Below, in pieces: positions 25,991 to 35,477 of a DNA stretch of 64,000 bases. A model generated the notes under the pieces. That model was not told where the DNA came from. It made no database searches and saw nothing but the letters and a program-made list of their open reading frames with translations. Location of the stretch: the NCBI RefSeq assembly GCF_947501425.1, contig NZ_CANMVN010000010.1:62001-126000 (forward strand), read 5' to 3'. Source of the stretch: an uncultured Psychroserpens sp. (lineage in GTDB: Bacteria > Bacteroidota > Bacteroidia > Flavobacteriales > Flavobacteriaceae). Both the position numbers and the translations under genes were made by a program. Position 1 is the stretch's first letter. Each line of letters opens with the position of its first letter.

Positions 25991-26701
25991 TTATTGTTTA
26001 TTAAGGCTCCAATTGTAAGGATAGTAAGAGATTTTAGATTTAGGCTCTATAGTTTCTTTTCTGAATGTATTGATGTAGTCAATTTCATTTCCTGTTTTTA
26101 CGAAATCTTCCTTGTACCATTTAAAAATTTCTGAAAGTTCAACTTTCTTTTTTTTCACTTTGATGAAATTTGGATTATTAAGAGCGATTTCGGTTTGCTT
26201 TTGCAATTGAGATTCAAGTAAGTTTGGCAAATAGGCTTCGGCTATTAATGGCGGACAACCTATTGCGCCACACACTAAAACAAAATGAAAGCGTGCATCG
26301 CCAAACGGGGCTCTAAGTTTTTTATTTTCAATAGCATTGAGTGTAATAGACTCTCCTGCAATATTGTATTTGGTCTTATCAAAAAATCCAGCTTTATCTA
26401 AAGGAGAGTTGATTGGGTAGTTATCGATGATTCCCTTTATTACTGAAATATTATAAGCATTGATCCAAAACGCCTGATACGTTTTAGAATCACTCTTTGA
26501 AATGGAAATTTCTTCTGCCAAATTCACTAAGTTATTCAAAGCTTCAGGATTCTTATGGATCTTTGAGTAAGCTACTTTTCCGTCAGACACATGAGCTTTA
26601 AAAAAGTGGTCTGCAGCTTTAAAAAAAGTTGAAGGGCTTTGTGCAAATCCAAAACCTGAGGCTCCAAAAACGACTGTAAGTATGATTATTATTTTTTTCA
26701 T
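25991..26701 (-). CDS. Secreted DUF547 protein (second copy)
   Basis: The 236-residue protein has a signal peptide (MKKIIIILTVVFGASGFGFAQ) and a DUF547 domain with AFWINAYN, HFVLVCGAIGCPPL and IFKWYKEDF. It shares the Cys-Pro motif with the arsenosugar-operon copy at 15406-16278, but is a soluble secreted protein and not a lipoprotein. It is upstream of the barrel gene in a two-gene unit. The activity of the family is not established. Confidence 0.8.
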   Translation of the reverse strand: MKKIIIILTVVFGASGFGFAQSPSTFFKAADHFFKAHVSDGKVAYSKIHKNPEALNNLVNLAEEISISKSDSKTYQAFWINAYNISVIKGIIDNYPINSPLDKAGFFDKTKYNIAGESITLNAIENKKLRAPFGDARFHFVLVCGAIGCPPLIAEAYLPNLLESQLQKQTEIALNNPNFIKVKKKKVELSEIFKWYKEDFVKTGNEIDYINTFRKETIEPKSKISYYPYNWSLNKQ

Positions 26702-26902
26702 GATTGCTTGTACTATTATAATTTTTACAATCGCTAAGTCGTTTAAAACACCTATACTTACAAGGATTTTGAAAAAATATGCGTGTCTGATTTCTTCAGT
26801 AAACCTTACAAATAAGCTTTAATTTAAAACAGATATAAATTAGAATGCTCAATTAAGTTCTTATCTTTAGTTGCGACAGAATCCTCATAACAACCAAAAA
26901 AT

Positions 26903-28207
26903 ATGGAACACATCGTTATCATTGGAAACGGTATTTCTGGTGTTACTTTAGCCAGACACATCAGGAAACTTTCTGATAAGAGAATTACCATCGTTTCAGC
27001 AGAAACAGATTACTTTTTTTCACGTACAGCATTGATGTATGTATATATGGGACATATGAAATTTGAGCATACTCAACCTTACGAAAATTGGTTTTGGCAA
27101 AAAAACCGGATTGAATTGCTCAGAGGTTATGTACATGAAATTGATACAGATAACAAAGTCATTAAAATTAATGAGAGAGACGCCTTAGCTTATGATAAAT
27201 TGGTCATTGCAACTGGAAGCAAACCTAATAAATTTGGTTGGCCTGGTCAGGATCTTGAGGGTGTTCAAGGCCTATATAGCAAACAAGATCTGGATGCTTT
27301 AGAGAAAAATGCACCTAACAATGATATTTGTAAACGTGCTGTAATTGTTGGTGGCGGACTCATAGGTATTGAATTAGCTGAAATGCTAAACTCTCGAAAT
27401 ATTCCTGTTACTTTTTTAGTACGTGAATCTAGTTTTTGGAATGGTGTTTTGCCTAAGGGCGAAAGTGCTATGATCAACAGGCATATCGAAAATCATCATA
27501 TTGATTTGCGTTTATCAACGAATCTAAAAGCCATCAATGCTGATGAAAACGGCAAAGTAAAATCCGTCATTATTGAAGAAACTGGTGAAGAATTAGCATG
27601 TGATCTAGTTGGTTTAACTGCTGGTGTCACACCTAATATAGATTTTTTGAAATCGTCAAAAATAGAAACTGGACGTGGCGTTAAAGTCAATCGTTATTTG
27701 GAAACCAATATACCAGACGTATATGCTATTGGTGACTGTGCAGAACAACATGAAGCCATTGGCAACCGTAGACCCATTGAAGCGGTTTGGTACACAGGAC
27801 GAATGATGGGCGAAACTTTAGCACAAACCCTCTGCGGAAACCGAATTCAATACAAACCTGGACATTGGTTCAATTCAGCTAAATTCTTAGACATTGAATA
27901 TCAAACCTACGGTTGGGTATTTGGTGAACGCGGAAGACCAGATTACGAAAAACATTTCCATTGGAAACACGAAGACGACACAAAATGTATTACTGTTGCC
28001 TACCACAAAGACACTAACGAATTTCTTGGCATTAACACCTTTGGCATCCGTATGCGCCACGAGATATTTGATACATGGCTTACCGAAAAAAGAGATGTAG
28101 ATTATGTGATGAATCATCTCTCCAAAGCTAATTTTGACCCAGAATTTTATAGTCATTACGAAGCTGACATCCTATCGGCTTACAATAACCAACTTCAAAC
28201 CGCATAA
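26903..28207 (+). CDS. FAD-dependent pyridine nucleotide-disulfide oxidoreductase
   Basis: The 434-residue protein has an N-terminal FAD-binding GNGISG, a central NAD(P)H-binding GGGLIGIE and a third FAD motif, YAIGDCAE. The LATGSKP/VGLTAGVTPN style is close to the nitrite reductase/rubredoxin reductase group, but no siroheme or rubredoxin domain is attached. It begins a plus-strand operon and lies 2 bp before the polyferredoxin membrane protein gene. This suggests that it feeds electrons from NAD(P)H to, or takes them from, that protein. Confidence 0.85.
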   Translation: MEHIVIIGNGISGVTLARHIRKLSDKRITIVSAETDYFFSRTALMYVYMGHMKFEHTQPYENWFWQKNRIELLRGYVHEIDTDNKVIKINERDALAYDKLVIATGSKPNKFGWPGQDLEGVQGLYSKQDLDALEKNAPNNDICKRAVIVGGGLIGIELAEMLNSRNIPVTFLVRESSFWNGVLPKGESAMINRHIENHHIDLRLSTNLKAINADENGKVKSVIIEETGEELACDLVGLTAGVTPNIDFLKSSKIETGRGVKVNRYLETNIPDVYAIGDCAEQHEAIGNRRPIEAVWYTGRMMGETLAQTLCGNRIQYKPGHWFNSAKFLDIEYQTYGWVFGERGRPDYEKHFHWKHEDDTKCITVAYHKDTNEFLGINTFGIRMRHEIFDTWLTEKRDVDYVMNHLSKANFDPEFYSHYEADILSAYNNQLQTA

Positions 28208-28209
28208 CC

Positions 28210-29799
28210 ATGAGTAATAAATTAAATTATAGTATGTCTTTAGCTAAACCTGACGCTCAAGACTTGTCTAAAAAGCAAAAGTTAGCTGTAGGATTGGGAG
28301 TTGTAGGCTTATTTATTCTGGTGTTAGCCCTTTTTAATCTGGATCTACCAAACAAAGGTATGTTTCTAAGTGCTTCACTATTACTCATTACTGTTGGAAC
28401 CATCATCTTTGCAAATGATGCCTACCTCACAAAATTAAAAGGTATAAAAAATGATGGCGTATGGTTTAAATCTATATCCTCAAGAGGCACTTTGGGTTGG
28501 ATCACTGGTATTGTGCTCACGTCGTTTTATGTGGTGTTGTATTTCTATGAGGGCTTATTAGGCGCTGGAGCTAATGGTGCAGAAAACACAGGACTCATTG
28601 CTCTTTTTGATCCTTTAAGTAAATTATTGAGTGGTAGACCAGCAAGCCAATGGTTTGTTTACGGAACACTTTATACTATTGCCATTTTAGCCTTTGGATA
28701 TAAGTTTATTTTAAAATATAGACATAATCGTTATGAGCAGATCAGAACCATTTCGGTGATGTTCTTCCAACTGGCTTTTGCCTTCTTGATACCAGAGTTT
28801 ATGTATGTTATGAATTCTGATTTACCATACTACGACCTAAAAAATGTATGGCCATTAAACTATTACAACTTTGAGCAATATCGTATCAACTCGTTCATCA
28901 ACGCAGGAACTATTGGGATGGCTATGCTTATTTTCGGCATTGTATCCATTTTTGTCATCACACCAATATTGACCTTTAAATTTGGTAAACGTTGGTACTG
29001 TTCATGGGTTTGTGGTTGTGGTGGACTCGCAGAGACTGCTGGTGATTCGTTCAGGCAGCTTAGTGATAAAAGTCAGAGCGCCTGGAAAATAGAACGTTGG
29101 GTTATTCATAGTGTGCTGGTCTTTGTTGTCTTAATGACCACAGCAGTAATTTATACTTATTTGGGTTATGATCCAGATAAATATTGGTTAACGAGAGATG
29201 TGTTCTTATTTTCAGTAGCAGGTTTCCTGACCTTAATATTTGCGTTGACTATGATCTTTAAACGTCATGAGTTGGGCAAAGACGCTAAATATGGTGCTAT
29301 AGGTTATTTTGTAGTTATCATCGCGCTTATTGGAATTCATGTGTTCAGTTCTGAAACTAAACTATTCTTATTTAAAGCTGAAACTTTAAGATCAACTTAC
29401 GGATTTCTTATCGGAGCCATTTTTTCTGGTGTTATCGGAACTGGTTTCTACCCTATCTTCGGAAATCGTGTGTGGTGTCGTTTTGGATGTCCTATGGCAG
29501 CTATACTAGGATTTCAACAACGTATGTTCTCTAAATTCAGAATTACAACTAATGGCGGACAATGTATTTCCTGCGGAAATTGTTCAACCTATTGCGAAAT
29601 GGGAATTGATGTTCGCGCTTATGCTCAAAAAGGTGAAAATATCGTCCGTTCAAGTTGTGTAGGTTGTGGAATTTGTTCAGCTGTTTGCCCGAGAGGTGTT
29701 CTAAAATTAGAGAATGACAGTATGAAAGGACGTATCAATCCTACAGAAGTATTACTAGGAAACGATGTAGACTTAATGGATTTGGTTAATCAAAAATAA
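28210..29799 (+). CDS. Membrane polyferredoxin (NapH/CcoG-like 4Fe-4S protein)
   Basis: The 529-residue protein has about nine transmembrane segments and a C-terminal cytoplasmic ferredoxin domain with two clusters, CISCGNCSTYC and CVGCGICSAVCP. Two further cysteine motifs lie at membrane edges: WYCSWVCGCGG after the sixth helix and CRFGCP before the ferredoxin domain. The layout matches the NapH/NosR C-terminal/CcoG group of electron-transfer proteins. With the adjacent flavoprotein it may form a membrane redox module; the terminal acceptor is unknown. Confidence 0.82.
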   Translation: MSNKLNYSMSLAKPDAQDLSKKQKLAVGLGVVGLFILVLALFNLDLPNKGMFLSASLLLITVGTIIFANDAYLTKLKGIKNDGVWFKSISSRGTLGWITGIVLTSFYVVLYFYEGLLGAGANGAENTGLIALFDPLSKLLSGRPASQWFVYGTLYTIAILAFGYKFILKYRHNRYEQIRTISVMFFQLAFAFLIPEFMYVMNSDLPYYDLKNVWPLNYYNFEQYRINSFINAGTIGMAMLIFGIVSIFVITPILTFKFGKRWYCSWVCGCGGLAETAGDSFRQLSDKSQSAWKIERWVIHSVLVFVVLMTTAVIYTYLGYDPDKYWLTRDVFLFSVAGFLTLIFALTMIFKRHELGKDAKYGAIGYFVVIIALIGIHVFSSETKLFLFKAETLRSTYGFLIGAIFSGVIGTGFYPIFGNRVWCRFGCPMAAILGFQQRMFSKFRITTNGGQCISCGNCSTYCEMGIDVRAYAQKGENIVRSSCVGCGICSAVCPRGVLKLENDSMKGRINPTEVLLGNDVDLMDLVNQK

Positions 29800-29807
29800 C
29801 GTTCTCA

Positions 29808-30287
29808 ATGAAAAGTATTGCCATACTCACTGTAATACTGCTCAATATTCATCTTGATATTGAAAAGAAGACTTATCAAAAAAATTATTTTGATGATGGA
29901 ACAAAAGCTTCTGAAGGTTGGATGTTAAACAATCAAAAGACAGACTATTGGAAATTCTATCATCCTAATGGGAATGTTGAACGAGAAGGGCATTTTATCA
30001 ATGGGAAAGCATCTAAGTATTGGCGATTATATCGAGCTGATGGTTCAAAACACAGTGAAGGCCATTATGAAAATGGCAAAAAGCATAAATGGTGGTTGTT
30101 TTATGATTCCGAAGAAAAAATAAATCACAAATGTCAGCTAAAAAACAATCAAAAAAACGGATATTGCCTCATGTATAAAAATGAGAAGCTAATATCTGCT
30201 GTAAAATATTCTGAAGGAAAGAAAATTAAAGAGTGGACAGATTATCGCTCGTTTAGAAAAGAAAATAGTTTAAGAGACCTTAAATGA
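29808..30287 (+). CDS. MORN-repeat/YwqK-like protein
   Basis: The 159-residue protein has a short hydrophobic N-terminus and four MORN-like repeats of about 23 residues (KTDYWKFYHPNGNVEREGHF type). The YwqK-type annotation as an antitoxin has weak support. It lies 8 bp after the polyferredoxin gene and overlaps the next glycosyltransferase by 4 bp, so it is translated within this operon. Confidence 0.7.
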   Translation: MKSIAILTVILLNIHLDIEKKTYQKNYFDDGTKASEGWMLNNQKTDYWKFYHPNGNVEREGHFINGKASKYWRLYRADGSKHSEGHYENGKKHKWWLFYDSEEKINHKCQLKNNQKNGYCLMYKNEKLISAVKYSEGKKIKEWTDYRSFRKENSLRDLK

Positions 30288-30976
30288 CCAATATTAAAGT
30301 CATCATTCCTGCGTATAATGAAGCAGATTCTATAGCGCATGTTATCAAAGATATTCCTGAGATTGTTAACGAAGTCATCGTGGTGAGTAACAACTCTAAT
30401 GACGATACTGAGATCAATGCAACAAAAGCTGGAGCCACAGTGCTTTTAGAACCTAATAAAGGCTATGGTTATGCTTGCCTGAAAGGAATGTCATACATTG
30501 CTCAACAAGAAAACAAACCCGATATCATCGTTTTTTTAGATGGTGATTACAGTGATTATCCCGAAGAATTAACTAAAATAGTAGCTCCAATTCTCAATGA
30601 TGATTTGGATTTTGTTATTGGTGCAAGAGTTAAAGCGTTAAGAGAAAAAGGATCTATGACTATTCCTCAAATCTTCGGAAATTGGCTTGCTACAACATTA
30701 ATGACTATCTTATTCAGAGCAAAGTTTACCGATCTTGGACCATTTAGAGCAATCAAATACGACAAATTACTTGGACTTCAAATGGAAGACAAAACCTACG
30801 GATGGACAGTAGAAATGCAGCTTAAAGCGTTGAGACAAAAACTAAGCTATACAGAAGTAGCAGTTAACTATCGAAATAGAATAGGTGTCTCAAAAGTTTC
30901 AGGTACGGTAAAAGGTGCTATATTTGCAGGCGTAAAAATCCTGAGTTGGATTTTTAAATACAGTTTTAAAACATGA
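30284..30976 (+). CDS. GT2 glycosyltransferase, polyprenyl-phosphate sugar synthase-like
   Basis: The 230-residue GT-A enzyme has IIPAYNEADSI, a DGDYSDYPEE (DxD-like) motif and GPFRAIKYD, as in dolichyl/undecaprenyl-phosphate mannosyl- or glucosyltransferases. There is no strong transmembrane segment beyond a weak C-terminal one. Its 3' end overlaps the next glycosyltransferase by 4 bp. It may make the lipid-linked sugar donor used by the GT-C-type enzyme two genes on. Confidence 0.82.
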   Translation: MTNIKVIIPAYNEADSIAHVIKDIPEIVNEVIVVSNNSNDDTEINATKAGATVLLEPNKGYGYACLKGMSYIAQQENKPDIIVFLDGDYSDYPEELTKIVAPILNDDLDFVIGARVKALREKGSMTIPQIFGNWLATTLMTILFRAKFTDLGPFRAIKYDKLLGLQMEDKTYGWTVEMQLKALRQKLSYTEVAVNYRNRIGVSKVSGTVKGAIFAGVKILSWIFKYSFKT

Positions 30977-32463
30977 TTCTTGAAACAATCATTATAGTCA
31001 TATACACGATTGCTATCTTGCTTATATTTATGTATGCGTTAGCACAGCTCAATCTGCTCTACAATTACCTTTCTTCAAAAAAAGCAGATAAAACCTGTGA
31101 GACTTTTGACCTGTCAAATCCTGATGAAGTTCCGTTTGTTACCATACAATTGCCAGTTTACAATGAAATGTACGTTATGGAGCGTCTACTCGATAACATT
31201 GCATTGATTGAGTACCCTAAAGATAAATTAGAAATTCAAGTCCTTGACGATTCTACCGATGAAACTGTGGAATCAACACGACAGCAAGTTGAAAAATTAC
31301 AAGCTACGGGTTTAGATATTAAACACATCACTAGAACCGACCGATCTGGTTTTAAAGCTGGTGCACTTAAAGAAGGCTTAAAAGTTGCTAAAGGTGAGTT
31401 CATAGCTATTTTTGATGCCGATTTTCTTCCGAAGAAAAACTGGTTAAAACGAACCATTCCTTATTTTAAAGATGAACATATTGGTGTGGTACAAACACGT
31501 TGGGGACACATCAATAGAAACTACTCAATACTAACTAAAATACAAGCATTTGCACTTGATGCCCATTTCACATTAGAGCAAGTAGGACGTAATAGTAAAG
31601 GTCACTTTATCAATTTTAATGGTACAGCTGGTGTTTGGCGTAAAGACTGTATTATTGATGCCGGAAACTGGGAAGGAGATACGTTAACCGAAGATCTGGA
31701 CCTCAGTTACAGAGCACAACTTAAGAATTGGAAATTCAAATATTTGGAAGATGTTGAAACACCTGCAGAGTTGCCTGTCGTCATCAGTGCAGCCCGTTCT
31801 CAACAATTCCGTTGGAATAAAGGTGGTGCAGAAAATTTCAGAAAAATGCTTTGGCGTGTTATTAAATCAAATAACATTTCCACAAAAACTAAAATTCACG
31901 GCTTATTACATTTATTGAATAGCACCATGTTTTTAAGCATATTTACGGTTGCTATTTTGAGTATTCCAATGTTATGGATCAAAAATGAATATGCGCATTT
32001 ACGGTTCTACTTCTACTTTATGAGTTTCTTTGTCATGAGTACTGTTATTTTCTTTGTGTGTTATTGGTTCATGTACAAACAGATTTACGGCAGTGGATTT
32101 AAAAAATTCTTTGGCTACGTCGGAATGTTCTTTACCTTTTTCTCTATAGCCATGGGATTCTCTTTGCACAATTCTATTGCAGTTATTGAAGGCCATATAG
32201 GCAAACGAAGTGAGTTTGTTAGAACACCTAAATTCAACATCAGTACCTTAAGAGATTCGTGGAAGGGTAATAAGTACCTTCGAAAAAAAATATCTCCACA
32301 TGTCATCATTGAAGGCATATTAATGCTGTATTTCGCATTTGGTCTTTACAGTGCATTTATTGTAGGAGATCAAGGTGGTGATTTTGGACTCTTTCCTTTC
32401 CATCTCATGTTATGTATTGGGTTTGGATATGTATTTTTTAAATCTCTATCCTCTAAAGTGTAA
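30973..32463 (+). CDS. Cellulose-synthase-like processive GT2 membrane enzyme
   Basis: The 496-residue protein has an N-terminal helix, a GT-A domain with DDSTDET, FDADFLP (DxD), TEDLDLSYR (catalytic Asp) and QQFRWNKG (the QxxRW motif), and about four C-terminal transmembrane helices. It resembles CESA/BcsA-like and glucomannan-synthase-like enzymes but lacks a PilZ domain. The product is unknown. It shares one base with the next gene. Confidence 0.84.
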   Translation: MILETIIIVIYTIAILLIFMYALAQLNLLYNYLSSKKADKTCETFDLSNPDEVPFVTIQLPVYNEMYVMERLLDNIALIEYPKDKLEIQVLDDSTDETVESTRQQVEKLQATGLDIKHITRTDRSGFKAGALKEGLKVAKGEFIAIFDADFLPKKNWLKRTIPYFKDEHIGVVQTRWGHINRNYSILTKIQAFALDAHFTLEQVGRNSKGHFINFNGTAGVWRKDCIIDAGNWEGDTLTEDLDLSYRAQLKNWKFKYLEDVETPAELPVVISAARSQQFRWNKGGAENFRKMLWRVIKSNNISTKTKIHGLLHLLNSTMFLSIFTVAILSIPMLWIKNEYAHLRFYFYFMSFFVMSTVIFFVCYWFMYKQIYGSGFKKFFGYVGMFFTFFSIAMGFSLHNSIAVIEGHIGKRSEFVRTPKFNISTLRDSWKGNKYLRKKISPHVIIEGILMLYFAFGLYSAFIVGDQGGDFGLFPFHLMLCIGFGYVFFKSLSSKV

Positions 32464-33893
32464 TGCAGCAGTTCTGGAAACTTAATAAAGTTCCGTTATT
32501 GCTCACATTTGTTAGCGTTTTATTGTATTGGTATGTTGCCTATAACTTAGTACGTACAGATTACACCTCACTTATTTTACTTTACAGTTCTCTTTGGCTG
32601 GTGTTTATATTGCTGCTTAAATACACCATAGACAACATCAGATTTTTAACTGTAATTGCCTTTCTTTCCAGAGCCATTTTAATTCTAGCGATCCCTAATC
32701 TATCACAGGATTTTTATCGTTTTATTTGGGATGGCCGAATGATTCTAGAAGGATTTAACCCTTATCTCTATACACCAGAATCATTTATGCAGTCTGGAAA
32801 TCTACCTGTAAATCAAGCTGAAGCTCTGTATGAAGGTATGGGACAACTTAATGGGAGTCATTATACCAACTATCCTCCAATTAACCAATTGTGTTTTGTA
32901 ATTGCTGGCCTTTTTTCTGGGCATTCTATTTTAGGTTCTGCTGTAGTGTTACGACTACTAATTATTGCCGCAGATTTTGGTACATTTTTCTTCGGAAAAC
33001 AGCTCCTCAAAACACTAGGTCTTCCAATTAAAAACATATTCTGGTTCATCCTCAACCCGTTCATCATCATTGAGCTTACTGGAAATCTTCATTTTGAGGG
33101 CGTGATGATTTTCTTTTTAGTTTGGAGTTTATATCTCCTACACATTGGAAGATGGAAATGGGCTGCAGTGGTTTTTGCCTTATCCATTTCAGTAAAATTA
33201 ATTCCGTTGCTGTTTTTACCTTTATTATTCAGATACTTTAAGAAACCTACTGTCATTTCTAGCATAGTCGAGACCTCTAAAACACCTCTTGACTACGCTG
33301 GAGGTGACAATGTGATTGACTATAAAACTTTAGTACAGTTTTACATTATTGTTGGCCTTACTACTTGTATACTATTTGCGCCTTTCTTCTCTTTGGAATT
33401 TGTAAATAACTATGCTGAAACTGTCGGACTCTGGTTTCAAAATTTCGAGTTCAATGGCAGCATTTACTACATTGCTAGAGAAATTGGTTATCGCTTTAGA
33501 GGTTATAATGAAATTGCAGTGATTGGTAAGATCTTACCAGTCGTGGTCTTTTTAATCGTAATTGGATTAGCCTTTTTCCGAAGACAAACAGATACCCGAC
33601 AACTCGTGATAAAAATGCTTCTGGCATTCACGTGTTATTTGTTTTTGAGTACAACGGTTCACCCATGGTATGTTGCAACATTGCTCATCTTGGGTGTTTT
33701 TACCAATTATAAATTTCCTTTAGTTTGGAGTTTTGTTATTATACTGAGTTATCTGGCTTATATTAATATCAATACCATGGATAAATCGGAAAATTTGTGG
33801 GTCATTGCCTTGGAATATATTGTTGTTTATGCGATTTTTATTTGGGAGGTATTCATAAATAAAGCCAACTCAAAAGAGCTGGCTTCATTATGA
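32463..33893 (+). CDS. Polytopic GT-C glycosyltransferase (GT87/DUF2029-like)
   Basis: The 476-residue protein has about eleven hydrophobic segments. The first large loop has SQDFYRFIWDGRMILEGFNPY and NYPPINQ, the acidic and aromatic signature of lipid-phosphate-sugar-using mannosyltransferases. It is the last gene of a six-gene operon and presumably uses the polyprenyl-phosphate sugar made by the GT2 enzyme at 30284. A terminator-like hairpin overlaps its last codons. Confidence 0.75.
   Translation: MQQFWKLNKVPLLLTFVSVLLYWYVAYNLVRTDYTSLILLYSSLWLVFILLLKYTIDNIRFLTVIAFLSRAILILAIPNLSQDFYRFIWDGRMILEGFNPYLYTPESFMQSGNLPVNQAEALYEGMGQLNGSHYTNYPPINQLCFVIAGLFSGHSILGSAVVLRLLIIAADFGTFFFGKQLLKTLGLPIKNIFWFILNPFIIIELTGNLHFEGVMIFFLVWSLYLLHIGRWKWAAVVFALSISVKLIPLLFLPLLFRYFKKPTVISSIVETSKTPLDYAGGDNVIDYKTLVQFYIIVGLTTCILFAPFFSLEFVNNYAETVGLWFQNFEFNGSIYYIAREIGYRFRGYNEIAVIGKILPVVVFLIVIGLAFFRRQTDTRQLVIKMLLAFTCYLFLSTTVHPWYVATLLILGVFTNYKFPLVWSFVIILSYLAYININTMDKSENLWVIALEYIVVYAIFIWEVFINKANSKELASL
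33862..33885 (-). terminator. Intrinsic-terminator-like hairpin inside the convergent gene end
   Basis: A 10-bp stem (33862-33871 with 33876-33885) encloses a four-base loop. Read on the minus strand, all ten pairs form with one G-U pair, and the stem is followed by a U-rich stretch. It would terminate the small secreted-protein gene ending at 33906. On the plus strand there is one mismatch and the T-tract lies 25 bp further on. It lies inside the last codons of the convergent gene. Confidence 0.5.
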
Positions 33894-33905
33894 TATAATT
33901 ACAAA

Positions 33906-34250
33906 TTATAGTTTTTTCAGAGCCAAAATAGTGTAAATCTCTGTCTCATCCTCATAACCGTCTTCGTCTACCTCTTTTTCAATATTTACTGAATATGTAA
34001 CACTAAACATTGTACCAATAAGTTTATCAGATTTTAGATCAAAAGATTTTATAAGAGATTCATCCATTTTTTGAAACGTCATGGTATATTCCTCCATATC
34101 TTCATCGACACCAATGAAGTTGTAACCATAATCTTCGTGACCGTCATAGACACCTTCAAAAGTTTCGGTATCCTGAATGGAGTTCATAGCGGTAAGTAGC
34201 AAAAAACAGAATGCTAAACAGCTTGCAATTGTAATAAATCTTGTTTTCAT
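33906..34250 (-). CDS. Small secreted acidic protein, unknown
   Basis: The 114-residue protein has a signal peptide (about 1-24). The mature part is beta-rich and acidic (GHEDYGYNFIGVDEDMEEY). No family was recognised. It is preceded by 130 bp without a gene and followed by a terminator-like hairpin, so it is likely monocistronic. Confidence 0.65.
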   Translation of the reverse strand: MKTRFITIASCLAFCFLLLTAMNSIQDTETFEGVYDGHEDYGYNFIGVDEDMEEYTMTFQKMDESLIKSFDLKSDKLIGTMFSVTYSVNIEKEVDEDGYEDETEIYTILALKKL

Positions 34251-34381
34251 TGTAATAGAATATAAGCGTGAAAATTGTTTTTATTTTCTTCGGATATTTG
34301 CCACTACAAGTCCGAAAGCGCTTTTAGTAATATCATTTAATGACTTACACGTGGAATAGTATATACGTACTGAATAAGAGT

Positions 34382-35158
34382 TTAGATGAGTTTTAAAATA
34401 AACATATCTATGACTTCAACTAAAATGAGGATAATGATAATCCATTCAAGTTTACTACTTTCTTTATGGTCCATGATATCTTTAAACAATTCGAGATTTT
34501 CTTTAATGATATCTATGCGATCATGAATGAGATGATAACGATCTTTGAGGTCAAAGGTTTGTTTAAGATCCAAATTGAGTTTATTGAGTTGCTCATCTTC
34601 CCAGACAATCTCAGGAGAATCGAATATATACAAGTTTTCAGAGATCTTATTTTTAATATTCAAAACCTTTCCAATAAAGCGTTTTAGTTTATTACCAGAA
34701 ATATCCAACTTCCCTTTTCGTTCCAGATATTTGGTATGTTCATTGGTTTCAACCAACAGCGTTTCGGTAATTTCAGAATAACGAGTTAATGCTACAGATT
34801 GCGACGCATTTAGCATTACTAAACGTATCATTTCTGCATTAATGTCTGGCAATATAATTTTATTGAATTCAACCTTTAATGTGTCTTTCTGAATAACGAC
34901 ACTTACATCTTCTGATAATTTTTCAGTTAAATCGCCTGTACAATAGGGACGCAATTTTCCTAAGGCCTGATCAATTTCCTCAGTATTCATATTAAAGAAA
35001 CTCATCATTCCGTATTGAAAAATGTAAACGAATTGATTGCTTGTAAATTCATAAAACAACTCATCACTATCTTGGAACAAAAGCCTCCAATCTAATTGGC
35101 TTTTCGTTTCCTTTAAATTGATAGTGTTAGAAACCTGATAAGCGAGTACCTTATACAT
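34382..35158 (-). CDS. RMD1/DUF155-family membrane-anchored protein
   Basis: The 258-residue protein has DUF155 motifs: FQYGMMSFFN near residue 50, ALTRYSEITE and a long helical region (140-235). It ends in a single C-terminal transmembrane helix. Yeast relatives (RMD1, RMD8) have poorly defined roles in sporulation and organelle contacts; the bacterial role is unknown. Its start overlaps the stop of the upstream acidic protein by one base, placing it at the end of the polyamine transcription unit. Confidence 0.78.
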   Translation of the reverse strand: MYKVLAYQVSNTINLKETKSQLDWRLLFQDSDELFYEFTSNQFVYIFQYGMMSFFNMNTEEIDQALGKLRPYCTGDLTEKLSEDVSVVIQKDTLKVEFNKIILPDINAEMIRLVMLNASQSVALTRYSEITETLLVETNEHTKYLERKGKLDISGNKLKRFIGKVLNIKNKISENLYIFDSPEIVWEDEQLNKLNLDLKQTFDLKDRYHLIHDRIDIIKENLELFKDIMDHKESSKLEWIIIILILVEVIDMFILKLI

Positions 35159-35475
35159 TACTCATCATCAGACGTATCGTCTGCTAAATCAGGATCTTGA
35201 ACCGCTTCTGGATCATTATTGTCGAAATCTTCATAATCGTCTTCGTCATAATTTTCCATAGTTGTAGCCAGCTTGGTACTTACTTTTACCAAATATTTGG
35301 TGTCTTCTGTAGTAACCTCAACAGCTTCAACTATTTCATTATTGGCATTTTTAAACGATATGATATGGTCATCATCATATCCATCTGGATACTTTTCAAC
35401 CAACATAGCTAAAATTTCTGGTGTCAATTTTTTAAAATCAACAATAACACGTTTTAAATTATCTCGTTTGTTCAT
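35158..35475 (-). CDS. Small protein with acidic tail, unknown
   Basis: The 105-residue protein has a compact N-terminal 70 residues followed by a tail of about 30 residues, over half of them Asp or Glu. No family function is known to me. It sits 2 bp after the deoxyhypusine-synthase-like gene and shares a base with the DUF155 gene. The acidic tail could bind basic partners such as polyamines or ribosomal surfaces, but this is speculation. Confidence 0.65.
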   Translation of the reverse strand: MNKRDNLKRVIVDFKKLTPEILAMLVEKYPDGYDDDHIISFKNANNEIVEAVEVTTEDTKYLVKVSTKLATTMENYDEDDYEDFDNNDPEAVQDPDLADDTSDDE

Positions 35476-35477
35476 AA

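Noticed and set aside
29808-30287. Toxin-antitoxin locus suggested by the YwqK-like name
   Set aside because: No toxin gene is adjacent; the protein lies within a glycosyltransferase operon and only has MORN-type repeats.
33894-33910. Perfect 7-bp A/T palindrome as an operator
   Set aside because: Very short, purely A/T apart from the centre, and placed between two convergent gene ends where an operator is unlikely.
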